Assembly: GCA_050180705.1 (NCBI GenBank)
Contig: JBFXDX010000006.1
Location: forward strand, 1-64,000
From: SB25 sp050180705
Lineage (GTDB): Bacteria; Bacteroidota; Bacteroidia; Bacteroidales; Tenuifilaceae
Reading direction: 5' to 3'
DNA: 64,000 nucleotides
Below are positions 54,669-63,296 of this stretch, in pieces. Every line of letters begins with the position of its first letter. Position 1 is the first letter of the stretch. Position numbers and translations under genes: made by a program. The notes below the pieces were generated by a model. That model was not told the origin of the DNA and did no database searches. It worked only from the letters and a program-made list of their open reading frames with translations.

Positions 54669-54676
54669 TATCTTTG
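54669..54676 (+). promoter_or_regulatory. -7 promoter box of the pyrH-frr operon
   Basis: TATCTTTG fits TAnnTTTG and lies 24 bases before the ATG at 54701. A longer frame beginning at the TTG inside this box (54674) is therefore rejected. Confidence 0.62.
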
Positions 54677-54700
54677 TTTCGTCAATCTAAAACATATACA

Positions 54701-55411
54701 ATGCTAAAATATAAAAGAATACTGCTTAAACTTAGTGGTGAAGCGCTAATGGGCGACGATAAATACGGTATTAACACCTCTATTCTGAATTCCTACGGGG
54801 AGCAAATTAAAGAGGCTGCCGAAATGGGTGTTGAAATTGGAATTGTTATTGGTGGTGGTAATATTTTTCGTGGGTTGAGTGGTGTTTCTAAAGGATTCGA
54901 TAGGGTTAAAGGCGATCAAATGGGAATGCTTGCCACGGTAATAAATAGTTTAGCAATTCAATCGGCCATTGAGGGTGCAGGTGGAAAAGCAAAAGTTTTT
55001 ACTGCAACTAAGATGGAGCCTGTTGGCGAACTTTACTCAAAGGCAAAAGTGCTGGATGCATTTAAGCAAGGCTTTGTTTGTATTATTGCAGGTGGAACAG
55101 GTAATCCATTCTTTACTACCGATACAGCTTCTGCATTGCGTGGCGTTGAGATTGAATCCGAAATTTTATTGAAAGGAACCCGTGTCGATGGTGTTTATAC
55201 TGCCGATCCTGAAAAAGATAAAACGGCAACCAAATTTGATGAGATTACTTTTACCGAAGCATACGAGAAAAAGTTGAAGGTAATGGATTTAACAGCATTT
55301 ACTATGTGTAGCGAGAACAACCTTCCGATTTTTGTATTCGACATGAATACGGTTGGAAATTTGAAAAAAGTGGTTTTGGGAGAAAAAATTGGTACATTAG
55401 TTAAAAATTAG
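54701..55411 (+). CDS. pyrH: UMP kinase PyrH
   Basis: UMP kinase phosphorylates UMP to UDP in pyrimidine nucleotide synthesis and is usually hexameric and GTP-regulated. The 236-residue protein has the amino-acid-kinase fold motifs: YKRILLKLSGEALMGD at the start, IGIVIGGGNIFRG and IIAGGTGNPFFTTDTASALR. Length and motifs are fully typical. Start set at the ATG 54701, behind a promoter box. It is followed by frr, the common pyrH-frr pair. Confidence 0.96.
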   Translation: MLKYKRILLKLSGEALMGDDKYGINTSILNSYGEQIKEAAEMGVEIGIVIGGGNIFRGLSGVSKGFDRVKGDQMGMLATVINSLAIQSAIEGAGGKAKVFTATKMEPVGELYSKAKVLDAFKQGFVCIIAGGTGNPFFTTDTASALRGVEIESEILLKGTRVDGVYTADPEKDKTATKFDEITFTEAYEKKLKVMDLTAFTMCSENNLPIFVFDMNTVGNLKKVVLGEKIGTLVKN

Positions 55412-55445
55412 ATATTTTTATTTCTGAATTCTAAATTGTAAGAGT

Positions 55446-56012
55446 ATGAGTCCTGATGATGCAAAAATAGTTATTAGCATGGCCGAAGAGTTTATGCTAA
55501 AAGCAATAGATCACCTTGAAAACGAGTTGAGGGTGATTCGTGCTGGTAGAGCAAATCCTTCGATGCTTTCTGGTGTTATGGTTGACTACTATGGAACTAT
55601 GACTCCATTGGCTCAAGTTGCCACAGTTGGCAGTCCCGATGCTAGAACCATCGTGATTCAACCTTGGGAAAAAAAGATGATTGATCCAATTGAACGTGCA
55701 ATTATGGCCGCAAATCTGGGATTTAATCCTCAGAATAATGGAGAATCTGTACGTATAATGGTTCCACCGTTAACCGAGGATCGACGAAAAGACTTGGTTA
55801 AGCAGGTTAAGCAGGTTGGCGAAAATGCGCGTGTTAGCATTAGGAATGCACGTCGCGATGCCATTGAGGAAATCAAAAAGATGCAGAAGAATGGATTGGC
55901 CGAGGATGCCGCAAAAGACTCCGAAACTAAGGTGCAGAAGATCACTGATTCTTATAATAAAAAGGTTGATGAGCAGTTAGAGAAGAAAGAAAAGGAAATA
56001 TTGACGGTGTAA
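55446..56012 (+). CDS. frr: Ribosome recycling factor
   Basis: RRF splits the post-termination ribosome together with EF-G. The 188-residue protein has the complete family pattern: LENELRVIRAGRANPSML, DARTIVIQPWEKKMIDPIER, LTEDRRKDLVKQVKQVGENA and VSIRNARRDAIEEIKKMQK. It lies 34 bases after pyrH and ends the operon in a long terminator hairpin. Confidence 0.97.
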   Translation: MSPDDAKIVISMAEEFMLKAIDHLENELRVIRAGRANPSMLSGVMVDYYGTMTPLAQVATVGSPDARTIVIQPWEKKMIDPIERAIMAANLGFNPQNNGESVRIMVPPLTEDRRKDLVKQVKQVGENARVSIRNARRDAIEEIKKMQKNGLAEDAAKDSETKVQKITDSYNKKVDEQLEKKEKEILTV

Positions 56013-56026
56013 ATGTTTTAAGTATT

Positions 56027-56074
56027 AAAAAAGTAAAGCCGCTAATCTTTAATGATTTGCGGCTTTACTTTTTT
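56027..56074. terminator. Bidirectional terminator after frr
   Basis: A perfect 16-bp inverted repeat (arms 56027-56042 and 56059-56074; core GTAAAGCCGC) starts with A-tract and ends with T-tract. The 16-base loop can pair further (AATC/GATT). It serves frr and the convergent gene ending at 56089. Confidence 0.92.
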
Positions 56075-56088
56075 AAGAGATTTTGTTG

Positions 56089-57207
56089 CTAAAAATTTAT
56101 TCCTGTCAAAAGTTGGAATCCAGTTCGGTTAAACAACATTGTTTCCTCAACTTTCTTACCTATGACTCGTTGGTTTTCATACCTGAATTCGAAATTTATT
56201 GAATTTTTATTTGTAAATTTTATTTCGAGACCGGCACCCGCAATGAATCCAACACCAACACTTTTACTCGGTGCACTCGCTACTTCAACTTTTTGAATTC
56301 CATCTGAGAAAAATATATTTCCGTCATTTTTAAAGTCATACCTAATGATTGCTCCTCCATTAAAAAATGGACTAATTTTTTTGGGTAGGGAATACCTAAG
56401 CATTATTGGCATGTGTAAGGATTGTGATTTATACTCAAAATCTAGTTTGGAGTCATCTAGGACTTTGCTATAAGAATCCGAGATCTTGTTGTAGTAAATT
56501 GATAAATAATAAGATAGGTTTGTTGAATAGATTGGCTTGTCAATAAACATTCCAATCGAAAATAATTCTTTATAGTTATATGAAAAGTTTCCAGCATAAT
56601 CAAATGACTTAGAAAATGCAGGGTTTAATTTACTGACACTCAATCCAAATACTAAACCAAATCTTGTGAATCGAAACGGCTTGTCATCACATATATTATG
56701 TTTTTCAATCAATTCTTTCATTGATTGTTTGGTGTAATGAACTAATCTTAAATTATCATTAGTACGTTCGCAATTGTTTGTAAATTCTTTTAGTATAGAT
56801 TTGTAATTCTTTTTATTTCCTTTATCATATTTTGGAATTTTTATAAGTTCAGAACTATCCTTGCTTATGAGGAAATATTTATTATCAATACTCCTATAAT
56901 AAAATAATGTAATATCACCTTTTGCAAGGCGTTCAAGAAAAACCTTTTTTGTATTTCCATCATTATCGGATATGGTTTTGGATTCAAATATTCTATTGCC
57001 AGTACTAAACTCCTTGATATCAGATGGAGTAAATGTGAGCGTGTCGTTTGTTCGAATTACATGACATATTTTTGAATATTCTCTGTCTGGAGCATTTTGT
57101 ATTTTTAAACCAAAAATAGCACTGCTATCGGTTACTATATAACCTTTTTGTCCAATAACTCCAGTAGGAATTAAAAAAACAATTAAAAATAATTTGAGAT
57201 ATTTCAT
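56089..57207 (-). CDS. Predicted outer-membrane beta-barrel protein of unknown function
   Basis: The 372-residue product starts with a signal peptide (MKYLKLFLIVFLIPTGVIGQ). Residues about 20-180 form a soluble beta/alpha part (YSKICHVIRTNDTLTFTPSD; IKEFSTGNRIFES), and about 190-372 a barrel-like region (GLVFGLSVSKLNPAF, LRYSLPKKISPFFNGGAII, GVGFIAGAGLEIKF) ending in TGFQLLTGINF. I do not recognise the N-terminal domain. It is a single gene with a -7 box at 57251. Confidence 0.8.
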   Translation of the reverse strand: MKYLKLFLIVFLIPTGVIGQKGYIVTDSSAIFGLKIQNAPDREYSKICHVIRTNDTLTFTPSDIKEFSTGNRIFESKTISDNDGNTKKVFLERLAKGDITLFYYRSIDNKYFLISKDSSELIKIPKYDKGNKKNYKSILKEFTNNCERTNDNLRLVHYTKQSMKELIEKHNICDDKPFRFTRFGLVFGLSVSKLNPAFSKSFDYAGNFSYNYKELFSIGMFIDKPIYSTNLSYYLSIYYNKISDSYSKVLDDSKLDFEYKSQSLHMPIMLRYSLPKKISPFFNGGAIIRYDFKNDGNIFFSDGIQKVEVASAPSKSVGVGFIAGAGLEIKFTNKNSINFEFRYENQRVIGKKVEETMLFNRTGFQLLTGINF

Positions 57208-57250
57208 GTTTAATTTATAATTTATTGAAACAATTGTAGTTTTTGGGTTT

Positions 57251-57258
57251 CAAATATA
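57251..57258 (-). promoter_or_regulatory. -7 box of the beta-barrel gene at 56089
   Basis: TATATTTG on the minus strand, 43 bases before the start. No clear -33 TTG in the AT-rich upstream sequence. Confidence 0.4.
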
Positions 57259-57400
57259 TAATTGTTATTTTAAATATAAAATATAATCGATCTTGTTTAA
57301 TAAATAGTAAAAGAAAACCATGTTAAAGAGTTTATAATATTGTAATGGTATTCTATATCTAAAGTATTTTTAATTAAGGTAGTTTTATGGCCACAGGTGT

Positions 57401-60172
57401 TTAGTGTGCTTCCAACCAGTTATTTCCTATACCCATTTCTACTTCAAGCGGAACTTGCAATTTAATTGCACCTTCCATACACTCTTTTACAATTTCTTTT
57501 ACTTTTTCTAATTCAGGTTTGTAAACATCAAACACCAACTCGTCATGCACTTGGATTATCATTTTCGATTGTAAGTTATGACTTTCAAGTTCACGGTGTA
57601 TATTAATCATCGCTAGTTTTATAATGTCGGCAGCCGATCCCTGGATTGGTGCATTAATGGCATTTCGCTCGGATATTCCTCGGATTGTCCCGTTGTTTGA
57701 GTTTATGTCGGGTAAGTAGCGTTTACGGTTAAAAATTGTGGTAACCCAGCCTTTTTCTCTTGCATCGGCAACGCAGCTATCCATATAATTTTTTACACCA
57801 GTGTACGAGGCAAAGTATCCATCAATTAAATCTTTTGCTTCGGTTCTTGATATGCCTAACCTCTGCGATAATCCGAATGCTGAAATCCCGTATATCATTC
57901 CAAAGTTTGCAGTTTTTGCTCTACTGCGTTGCTCTCGGGTAACTTCGGATAGTGAAACCTTAAATATTTTTGCCGCAGTTGCTGCGTGTATGTCTTCGCC
58001 TTGCTGAAATGCTGATAGCATGTGCTCGTCGCCGCTGACATGAGCCATCAACCTTAATTCTATCTGAGAGTAGTCGGCCGATAGAATTACAAAATCACCC
58101 TGCGACGGAATGAATGCCTTGCGAATTTCGCGTCCGTTCTCATCGCGAATAGGAATGTTTTGCAGGTTCGGATTATTGGAACTTAATCGGCCAGTTGAGG
58201 CAACTGCCTGGTTAAACGATGTATGAATTTTTCCACTTTTTGTGTTAACCAAAGTTGGTAGCGTTTCAATGTATGTTGATAGAAGTTTCTTGAGCGATCG
58301 AAACTCTAGTATTTTTCCAACTATTGGATGTTCGTGGATGTATTTTGTTAGCTCTTCCTCGCTGGTAGAGTACTGTTTTGTTTTTGTCAACTTTGCGTCG
58401 GGCGATATTTTTAGTTTCTCGAATAGCACTTCGCCCAGTTGTTTCGGTGACGATACGTTTAAATCGGGAACTCCTGCCAGCGTTTTTATCTCGTCGTTTA
58501 ACTTTATTAAATCGACATTGAGAACCTTTCCGTACTCTTGTAAGCTTTCCGAATCGAGTTTTACCCCATTGCGCTCCATGTGCGCTAAGACTTCAATTAG
58601 CGGTTCTTCCAGCTTAAAGTAAAGTTCCGTTAAGCCTTGCTCTTCCAAGCGAGGGAATAGAATTAACTTTAATCGTAGGGCAATATCTGCATCCTCGCAA
58701 GCGTAATCCTTTATTTTATCCAAAGGAACTGCTCGCATATTTATTTGATTTGCTCCTTTCTTGCCAATTAGTTCTTCTATCGAAATTGTTTTATACCCAA
58801 GTAGGTTTTCGGCCAATAAATCGAGGTTGTGGCGAGAATCTGGTTCGAGTAGATAATGAGCCAGCATTGTGTCGTAAAGTTTTCCCTTTAGGTTGATGTC
58901 GTAGTTAAGCAACATCTGTAAGTCGAATTTGATGTTTTGGCCAATCTTTCCTATTTCTGGGTTCTCGAAAACTTCCTTAAATTCATTCACTACCGACTGA
59001 GCCTCGTCTTTGTTTGCTGGAATTGGAATCCACCAAGCTTGTTTTGGGTTTATGGCAATTGAAATGCCCACAAGCGTAGATTGAATTGGATCGAGCCCCG
59101 TGGTTTCTGTATCGAACGCAAACTCACTACACTGTTTAAGTAAATCGATAAGGGCTTTTCGTTCTTCGGCTGTTGCAGCAACTTTGTAGTCAATCTCAAA
59201 ATCTTTAAAGGTTAAAAGATTTGATTGGGGCTGAGTATTTACAGCAGGCATATCGCCGAAAAGTGAGCCTTGAACATACTCCTGTTTTGGTGGAGTTGTT
59301 TCCTGTGGCTTGAATTCACGAACTAAGGATCGGAACTCCATTTCCTCAAGCAAAGGGAGTAGTTCTTTTAAATTTGGCTCCTTCACAATTAACTCATCGT
59401 AGGTAACACCTAGTTCAAGGTCTGTTTTTATTGTTACCAGAGTTCGGTTTAGGGCGAGTAAATCGTGCGAAGAGTCGAGGTTTTGCCGCATTGCTGGGCT
59501 TAGTTTACTCGTGTTGTGGAGAATATTATCGATACTGCCGTATTCCGATATCAACTTTGCGGCTGTTTTTTCTCCAATCTTATTTACTCCTTTAATGTTA
59601 TCGGCCGTGTCGCCCCAAAGCGCCAAAATGTCGATAAATTGTTTTGGCGATTGAATATCGTAGTTTTTACATAAGTCGTCGTCGGTTACAATTTCCATTT
59701 CGTTACCGCCACGTCCAGGCTTTGCAATCTTAATGTTTTTTGTGAGGAGTTGACTGTAATCCTTATCGGGGGTCATCATGTAAACCTCAAATTCTTCGGG
59801 ATTGGCATTTGCCGCCAAAGTTCCAATTACATCGTCGGCCTCGTATCCCTTAAGTTCAACAATTGGAATTTGCAGGGCTCGGAGAATATCCTTGATTATT
59901 GGAACTGCTGCACGGATGTCCTCGGGCGTCGCCTCCCTGTTCGCCTTATAATCGGGATAAATTTCGGAGCGAAATGTTGGTCCCGATAAATCGAATCCTA
60001 CTGCAACATGCGTTGGGTTGAACTTTTTAATTGCATCGAGTGTGGCACGTGTAAAACCATAAATAGCCGAGGTGTTTAGTCCCTTGCTATTCTTCATGGG
60101 TCGATTTATAAAGGCATAGTACGCTCTGTATATGAGCGCGTATGCGTCGAGCAGTAGAAGGCGATTGTTCAT
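57401..60172 (-). CDS. polA: DNA polymerase I
   Basis: The 923-residue protein has all three domains. The 5' nuclease is at about 1-290 (LLLLDAYALIYRAYYAF, AVGFDLSGPTFR, ADDVIGTLA). The 3'-5' exonuclease (about 330-510) retains the active-site acidic motif FDTETTGLDP. The polymerase has motif A DYSQIELRLMAHVSGD, motif B RSRAKTANFGMIYG and motif C IIQVHDELVFDV. Proofreading residues are present, unlike in Taq-type enzymes. It lies 9 bases after queD, on the same transcript. Confidence 0.97.
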   Translation of the reverse strand: MNNRLLLLDAYALIYRAYYAFINRPMKNSKGLNTSAIYGFTRATLDAIKKFNPTHVAVGFDLSGPTFRSEIYPDYKANREATPEDIRAAVPIIKDILRALQIPIVELKGYEADDVIGTLAANANPEEFEVYMMTPDKDYSQLLTKNIKIAKPGRGGNEMEIVTDDDLCKNYDIQSPKQFIDILALWGDTADNIKGVNKIGEKTAAKLISEYGSIDNILHNTSKLSPAMRQNLDSSHDLLALNRTLVTIKTDLELGVTYDELIVKEPNLKELLPLLEEMEFRSLVREFKPQETTPPKQEYVQGSLFGDMPAVNTQPQSNLLTFKDFEIDYKVAATAEERKALIDLLKQCSEFAFDTETTGLDPIQSTLVGISIAINPKQAWWIPIPANKDEAQSVVNEFKEVFENPEIGKIGQNIKFDLQMLLNYDINLKGKLYDTMLAHYLLEPDSRHNLDLLAENLLGYKTISIEELIGKKGANQINMRAVPLDKIKDYACEDADIALRLKLILFPRLEEQGLTELYFKLEEPLIEVLAHMERNGVKLDSESLQEYGKVLNVDLIKLNDEIKTLAGVPDLNVSSPKQLGEVLFEKLKISPDAKLTKTKQYSTSEEELTKYIHEHPIVGKILEFRSLKKLLSTYIETLPTLVNTKSGKIHTSFNQAVASTGRLSSNNPNLQNIPIRDENGREIRKAFIPSQGDFVILSADYSQIELRLMAHVSGDEHMLSAFQQGEDIHAATAAKIFKVSLSEVTREQRSRAKTANFGMIYGISAFGLSQRLGISRTEAKDLIDGYFASYTGVKNYMDSCVADAREKGWVTTIFNRKRYLPDINSNNGTIRGISERNAINAPIQGSAADIIKLAMINIHRELESHNLQSKMIIQVHDELVFDVYKPELEKVKEIVKECMEGAIKLQVPLEVEMGIGNNWLEAH

Positions 60173-60181
60173 AGTTCTGTT

Positions 60182-60628
60182 TTATGAGTTATCGGATGCG
60201 TACCATTCGGCATACGATGTGGCAGTTTCGTGCATTTTTAGGTGATGAAGTTTTACTCCCTCGGGGAGTTGAGCCATAATTACATCGGCAAAATACTCCA
60301 GCATGTTTTCGCAGGTGGGTTGAAATGGTAATGCTTCGATTCGGGCAAACTTTGCTTCGATGAGTCGATTATGCATTTCGGTATTTGCCATAACCGAAAC
60401 GGCATGGTCGAATCGGTTAATGATTAGTGGATTTACAATTTTCTTTAAATCGCCGAAATCCATAACCATCCCAAGTTTTGGATTTCCCGATTGTTGAATA
60501 GGCTTACCTATTACCGTAACCGAGAGTATGTAGGAATGCCCGTGCATGTTGCTGCAAAGTCCGTCGTAACCTTCAAGTACATGGGCCATTTCGAAACGGA
60601 ATTCCTTGGTTAATCGTATTTGTGACAT
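60182..60628 (-). CDS. queD: 6-carboxytetrahydropterin synthase QueD
   Basis: QueD converts dihydroneopterin triphosphate to 6-carboxy-tetrahydropterin, an early step toward queuosine; related 6-pyruvoyl-tetrahydropterin synthases share the fold. The 148-residue protein has zinc ligands His16, His29 and His31 (FEMAHVLEG, MHGHSY) and the catalytic Cys25 in the C-x3-HGH motif. A late CENMLEYFADVI and a terminal HLKMHETATSYAEW fit the family. queA at 25736 is in the same pathway but 33 kb away. Confidence 0.9.
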   Translation of the reverse strand: MSQIRLTKEFRFEMAHVLEGYDGLCSNMHGHSYILSVTVIGKPIQQSGNPKLGMVMDFGDLKKIVNPLIINRFDHAVSVMANTEMHNRLIEAKFARIEALPFQPTCENMLEYFADVIMAQLPEGVKLHHLKMHETATSYAEWYASDNS

Positions 60629-60689
60629 TTCGTGAGACGTTAAATGTGAATCGTTAAAAGTTAAAAGAGTTTTCTAGGTTCGATTTCTA

Positions 60690-61037
60690 TCATCGACTCA
60701 TTACAAAAACTCCGCAAATATCTTCGCAATCGAAGCTGTGCCCAACTATTTTTCCCTCGTGAGTGTATGTTCCTTCCAGTATATCGAGGTTGTAGCCAGC
60801 CAATTCGTCTCCGTTTGGAGCCGTTGCTTTTTTACCCTCTAGCTTCAGCTTTTTCCTTTTGAAGGTACCAACAACTTCTTGCTTTACCATGAAAGGTTGT
60901 TCGTCTTCAATTGATTCTTCGTATTCCAGATACCCGGAGATTTGAGTTCCCTTTTGGATTAAAACGGCAAAACCTTTATCGGTTCCGCATTCAAACTCCT
61001 CGTTAAAGGTCCATTTTCCAGAGATATCGCTTGGCAT
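60690..61037 (-). CDS. Small unknown protein, probably a beta-sheet fold
   Basis: I do not recognise this 115-residue protein. It begins MPSDISGKWTFNEEFECGTD and looks like a short run of beta strands: KGFAVLIQKGTQISGYLEYE, KQEVVGTFKRKKLKLEGKK and GKIVGHSFDCEDICGVFVM. The GKW start and alternating strands recall lipocalin-like folds of phylum-specific small proteins. It has three cysteines, in FECG and DCEDIC, and no signal peptide. It lies 61 bases upstream of queD on the same strand, probably in the same transcript. Confidence 0.68.
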   Translation of the reverse strand: MPSDISGKWTFNEEFECGTDKGFAVLIQKGTQISGYLEYEESIEDEQPFMVKQEVVGTFKRKKLKLEGKKATAPNGDELAGYNLDILEGTYTHEGKIVGHSFDCEDICGVFVMSR

Positions 61038-61277
61038 ATTATTCTTTTTTACAAAGATAGTGAATTGACGAAATCTTAGGTATTAATCGTTGATGCATGT
61101 TTGTTTACTGTTGAATAAGTATGCTTTGCCATCGTATTTGTGATGTGTTTAGTGGGCTGAATTTCATTTGCTTGATGTTGATTCTTGCTTTTTACACACT
61201 GGAGTATGCTTAAAATATTGTTTTGCTCACGCAACAGATAAGATGCTATTTGGCATGTTTTTAAAAATTACCGAAAA

Positions 61278-62930
61278 ATGACAAATCTGTCTTATCAACA
61301 CGGAATATGTGATATTCCACTCATTGGCGAAACTGTTTCGCAACGTTTAAAGAAAATTGTGGAGAGGTTTCCCAACAGCGAAGCATTGGTTGTGCCTCAC
61401 CAAAATTATCGAGCTAGCTATGGGGAATTCTGGGAGCAATTAGGTCAGGTTGCTAAAGGGATTATGGCGTTGGGTGCTAAGAAGGGTGATCGTGTGGGTA
61501 TTTGGTCGCCCAATAGGTACGAATGGGTTTTGGTGCAATTTGCCGCAGCAAGGATTGGCGTTATTCTGGTAAATATTAATCCTGCATACCGTGCCTCGGA
61601 GCTAAAATATGCGCTTAACCAATCGGAGGTGAGCATCTTAATTATGTCGAAGGGGTTTCGTGCTACTAACTATACCGAAATTCTGAATAATGTAAAATCG
61701 GAGTGCCCTCATCTCCGTAAAACCGTTGTGATTGAGAATGACTGGGATAATATGCTTTTTGCCGGAGAGATTATAACCGATAAAGAGCTATCGAAAGTTG
61801 AGAACTCGTTGCAGTTCGACGATCCTATCAATATTCAGTATACATCGGGAACAACTGGGTTTCCCAAGGGTGCAACGCTATCGCACCATAACATATTGAA
61901 CAATGGCTTTTTTATTGGCGAGCGGCTTGAGTATACCCATAGGGATAAAGTGGCTATTCCTGTTCCCCTGTACCACTGCTTTGGGATGGTTTTAGCCAAC
62001 ATGGCCTGTATTACACACGGCTCGTGTATGGTTTTAACCGGGGAGGCTTTCGATCCGGCTACTGTAATGCAGATTGTGCAGGATGAGAGGTGTACTTCAC
62101 TCTATGGAGTTCCGTTGATGTTTATTGCTGAGCTAAATCATCCTGATTTCGATAAGTATGATTTCTCATCGTTGCGTAAGGGTATTATGGCGGGATCATC
62201 TTGTCCGGAATCGGTTATGCACGAGGTGCGCGAAAAGATGAACATGAAGGAGGTGAGCATCTGCTACGGCATGACAGAAACATCGCCTGTTAGCACCCAG
62301 ACCTTTGCCGACGATAATGAGTATCGTCGCTGTGCAACGGTGGGTAAGGTTCACCCTCATCTCGAAATTAAGGTTATCGATCCTGCAACGGGAATGATTG
62401 TGCCACGTGGTGTTCCTGGCGAATTTTGTACCCGCGGTTACTCCGTTATGCTAAAGTACTGGAACAATCCGGAGGCAACTGCATCGGTAATTGATGAGGG
62501 ACGATGGATGCATACTGGCGATATGGCCGAAATGGACGAGGATGGCTACGTAAAAATTGTTGGTAGAATTAAGGATATGATTATCCGTGGCGGTGAGAAT
62601 ATATCGCCGTTCGAGGTTGAGGAGTATCTACAGAAGCATCCCAAAATAAAAGGCGTGCAGGTTATTGGGGTTCCCGACTTTAAGTATGGCGAAGAGGTTA
62701 TGGCCTGGGTTATTTTAAGAGATGGTGTAACAGCCACCGACGAGGAGCTTAAAGCCTACTGCAAGGGTCAGATTGCAACCTACAAAATTCCAAAGTACTG
62801 GAAATATGTAGATGAATTTCCATCTACAGTTACCGGAAAGGTGCGTAAAGTTGAAATGCGCGAAATTTCGACCCGCGAGTTAAATTTAACTAGTCATCAA
62901 ACAGTAGATGTTGGTGTAGAAAGTATGTAG
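61278..62930 (+). CDS. AMP-dependent acyl-CoA synthetase
   Basis: The enzyme activates a carboxylic acid, probably a fatty acid, to its CoA thioester through an acyl-adenylate. The 550-residue protein has the ANL motifs YTSGTTGFPKGATLSH (about residues 193-208), YGMTETSPVS, HTGDMAEMDEDGYVKIVGR, KDMIIRGGENISPFEVE and the catalytic lysine region TVTGKVRKVEM. There is no signal peptide. It resembles the medium-chain/FadD-like family found widely, but chain-length specificity cannot be read. The gene stands alone. Confidence 0.93.
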   Translation: MTNLSYQHGICDIPLIGETVSQRLKKIVERFPNSEALVVPHQNYRASYGEFWEQLGQVAKGIMALGAKKGDRVGIWSPNRYEWVLVQFAAARIGVILVNINPAYRASELKYALNQSEVSILIMSKGFRATNYTEILNNVKSECPHLRKTVVIENDWDNMLFAGEIITDKELSKVENSLQFDDPINIQYTSGTTGFPKGATLSHHNILNNGFFIGERLEYTHRDKVAIPVPLYHCFGMVLANMACITHGSCMVLTGEAFDPATVMQIVQDERCTSLYGVPLMFIAELNHPDFDKYDFSSLRKGIMAGSSCPESVMHEVREKMNMKEVSICYGMTETSPVSTQTFADDNEYRRCATVGKVHPHLEIKVIDPATGMIVPRGVPGEFCTRGYSVMLKYWNNPEATASVIDEGRWMHTGDMAEMDEDGYVKIVGRIKDMIIRGGENISPFEVEEYLQKHPKIKGVQVIGVPDFKYGEEVMAWVILRDGVTATDEELKAYCKGQIATYKIPKYWKYVDEFPSTVTGKVRKVEMREISTRELNLTSHQTVDVGVESM

Positions 62931-63296
62931 ATTGCTGAACCTTATTGCTGTAGTTAGTTGTTGTAACTATAGATAATAGGTGCTGCGCTTGATACTTTTT
63001 TGTGCAAGATTTGAATTGTTTTGTCGTTATTAAAATAAAAGGCTGGACAATTAATGCGAATTGTCCAGCCTTTGAATTATTTTGCTGCGGGTATTATATA
63101 ACAGTAGTTATATCTTCGGCCATGCACCCCACTTTTGTTTTTTTTCATATTGTGCGAAATCTTAAAATAGTGAATTTTGTGGTGTTTGGGCAATAATTGT
63201 ATTATCTGTGATTGTTTGAAAACAATCTGGCGTTTTTATAGTTTTACCTATCGGAAAACAGATGACAATTATATATTTTTAGCCAGATGAAATATA
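62931..63296. other. Intergenic region of 366 bases
   Basis: It holds the inverted repeat at 63038-63073 (probable terminator of the acyl-CoA synthetase gene) and the AT-rich leader of the endonuclease IV gene. No recognisable RNA gene. A frame at 63002-63196 has no plausible protein features. Confidence 0.55.
63038..63073. terminator. Perfect 15-bp inverted repeat, probable terminator
   Basis: Arms AAAGGCTGGACAATT and AATTGTCCAGCCTTT surround a 6-base loop. The T-tract is weak (TTT, then GAATTATTTT), so termination is likely but not as clear as at the other sites; 108 bases after the synthetase stop. Confidence 0.6.

Noticed and set aside
63002..63196. Short plus-strand frame between the acyl-CoA synthetase and nfo
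   Set aside because: It spans the terminator-like inverted repeat and has no conserved pattern.
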